64,000 nucleotides of DNA, from positions 248,001 through 312,000 of the forward strand of contig NZ_CADIJW010000002.1 of assembly GCF_902859745.1 (NCBI RefSeq), in the 5' to 3' direction. Origin of the DNA: Achromobacter dolens (lineage in GTDB: Bacteria; Pseudomonadota; Gammaproteobacteria; Burkholderiales; Burkholderiaceae_B). The stretch's first letter is position 1. Each line of letters starts with the position of its first letter. This document shows, one piece after another, positions 63,253-64,000 of the stretch. Below the pieces are notes generated by a model. The model was given only the letters and a program-made list of their open reading frames with translations, was not told the DNA's origin and searched no databases. The position numbers and the translations under genes are program-made.

Positions 63253-64000
63253 TGCTCGCCTACGCCACGGATCTCGGGCCGGTACATGTCTTCGGCCACG
63301 GTCGACGGCACCGCGTAGCGGCCCGGCGTCACGACCCGCACCAGGTAGAACACGTCCACCTTGCCGCGACCCAGCGAGACCGCCGCAACATACCGGTCAT
63401 CGCGGAATTCGCGGTGCTTGATGTTGGGGTCGGCCATTGCGTCGGCCACGCGGCGCCCGCCGATGCTCCAGTCCTGCATCTCGGGGCTTTGCGACAGGTT
63501 CAGGTTCTCGACCTCGAAGCCGGCCGGCACGCGATCCACCAGCAGGCCGTCCGGAATGTTCTGGTTGGCGCTGGCCTGGACCCATACCACCAGCATGTCG
63601 CCGGTCTGCAGCGTGCCGCCATCCCACGGCTTGCCGTCGGGACGGTACCAACCGCGCTTGAGCTGAATCACGTCGTTGCGCGGCGCCGGCACCGTGGTCG
63701 GGCTGCCCTGGATGTCGTACTCGACGAAGATCGACTGGCTGCCGGTGTTGAGCAACTGCGTGCCGGCCAGCTCGGCCGCGCTCAGCGACACGGTGCGGTC
63801 GGACCTGCCGCCTTCCAGCTCCTTGCGCACGCCATTGACCGTCAGCGCGGCCTGCCACGGCGTCGACTTGTCGCCGCCCGCGGCGCGCGCGGCCAGCAAC
63901 AGGGCCATCTGTTCCTGGGTCGACAGGTACGAACGGTTGCCCAGGCGCGCGGCCAGTTGCGTCATCAGGTTCTCGACGCGGTCATGGCGCAGCTCGTACT
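63204..64000 (-). CDS. Alpha-2-macroglobulin-like protein (YfhM type), C-terminal part
   Basis: About 265 C-terminal residues are present; the frame is open to the window edge. They include TQLAARLGNRSYLSTQEQMA and the C-terminal VDRVPAGFEVENLNLS and PGRYAVPSTVAEDMYRPEIRG segments typical of bacterial alpha-2-macroglobulins, inner-membrane lipoproteins that trap proteases. The thioester domain lies upstream outside the window. Its pairing with pbpC, transcribed downstream, is the standard arrangement and suggests a joint role in wall repair and defence against host proteases. Confidence 0.9.
   Translation of the reverse strand, partial: YELRHDRVENLMTQLAARLGNRSYLSTQEQMALLLAARAAGGDKSTPWQAALTVNGVRKELEGGRSDRTVSLSAAELAGTQLLNTGSQSIFVEYDIQGSPTTVPAPRNDVIQLKRGWYRPDGKPWDGGTLQTGDMLVVWVQASANQNIPDGLLVDRVPAGFEVENLNLSQSPEMQDWSIGGRRVADAMADPNIKHREFRDDRYVAAVSLGRGKVDVFYLVRVVTPGRYAVPSTVAEDMYRPEIRGVGEQWSTVEIRDRSAKQRP

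Overview
The window reads as a chromosomal segment of a high-GC betaproteobacterium of the Alcaligenaceae (Bordetella/Achromobacter type). This is inferred from the GC-rich coding, a Bug/TctC solute receptor, the PutA and Liv architectures and the mixture of housekeeping genes with FecI/FecR-coupled TonB receptors. No rRNA, tRNA, CRISPR array, phage or insertion sequence was recognised. Both ends cut genes: an ABC-F ATPase on the left and an alpha-2-macroglobulin-like protein on the right.

Bases 600-12,730 hold the most distinctive block. A Fur-box-like site precedes a FecI-type ECF sigma factor and its FecR regulator. Three tandem paralogous TonB-dependent receptors follow, each with an N-terminal STN signalling domain. 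Then come a signal-less lysozyme-like protein and a di-haem cytochrome c peroxidase/MauG-family protein. The three receptors and the peroxidase each carry the same upstream pattern, TGAGG-17 bases-CGTCC, which looks like the promoter of the local ECF sigma factor. Receptor 1 and the peroxidase also share an AT-rich element just upstream of it. The block therefore looks like one surface-signalling regulon for uptake and possibly redox processing of an unidentified substrate, probably a metal chelate.

Bases 12,760-26,100 are mainly housekeeping: chorismate mutase, UvrD helicase and acyl desaturase (one minus-strand operon), a small exported protein, an RsmB-type rRNA methyltransferase with a striking RG-rich repeat extension, purN, then ribF-ileS-lspA and coaBC on the plus strand.

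Bases 26,100-49,400 are accessory metabolism and transport. They include an IclR-controlled cluster of peptidase E, a DUF1177 protein, an AroM-family protein and a Bug receptor; a YdjM-like membrane protein; DedA; dimeric dUTPase; an old-yellow-enzyme reductase; an ehuBCDA-like (ectoine/hydroxyectoine) ABC importer; an orphan branched-chain-type binding protein with an ornithine cyclodeaminase; OsmC; MntH with a Fur-type palindrome; a divergent TetR/MFS pair with a perfect paired operator; an alpha/beta hydrolase; and the livHMGF part of a branched-chain amino acid importer.

Bases 49,500-64,000 hold livK, trifunctional PutA with palindromes in its promoter region, pqiABC (lipid transport), clpA with no adjacent clpS, penicillin-binding protein 1C and the C-terminal part of its alpha-2-macroglobulin partner. 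Many genes in the window overlap by 4 bases (ATGA), showing tight translational coupling, and several strong stem-loop terminators mark the transcription-unit ends.
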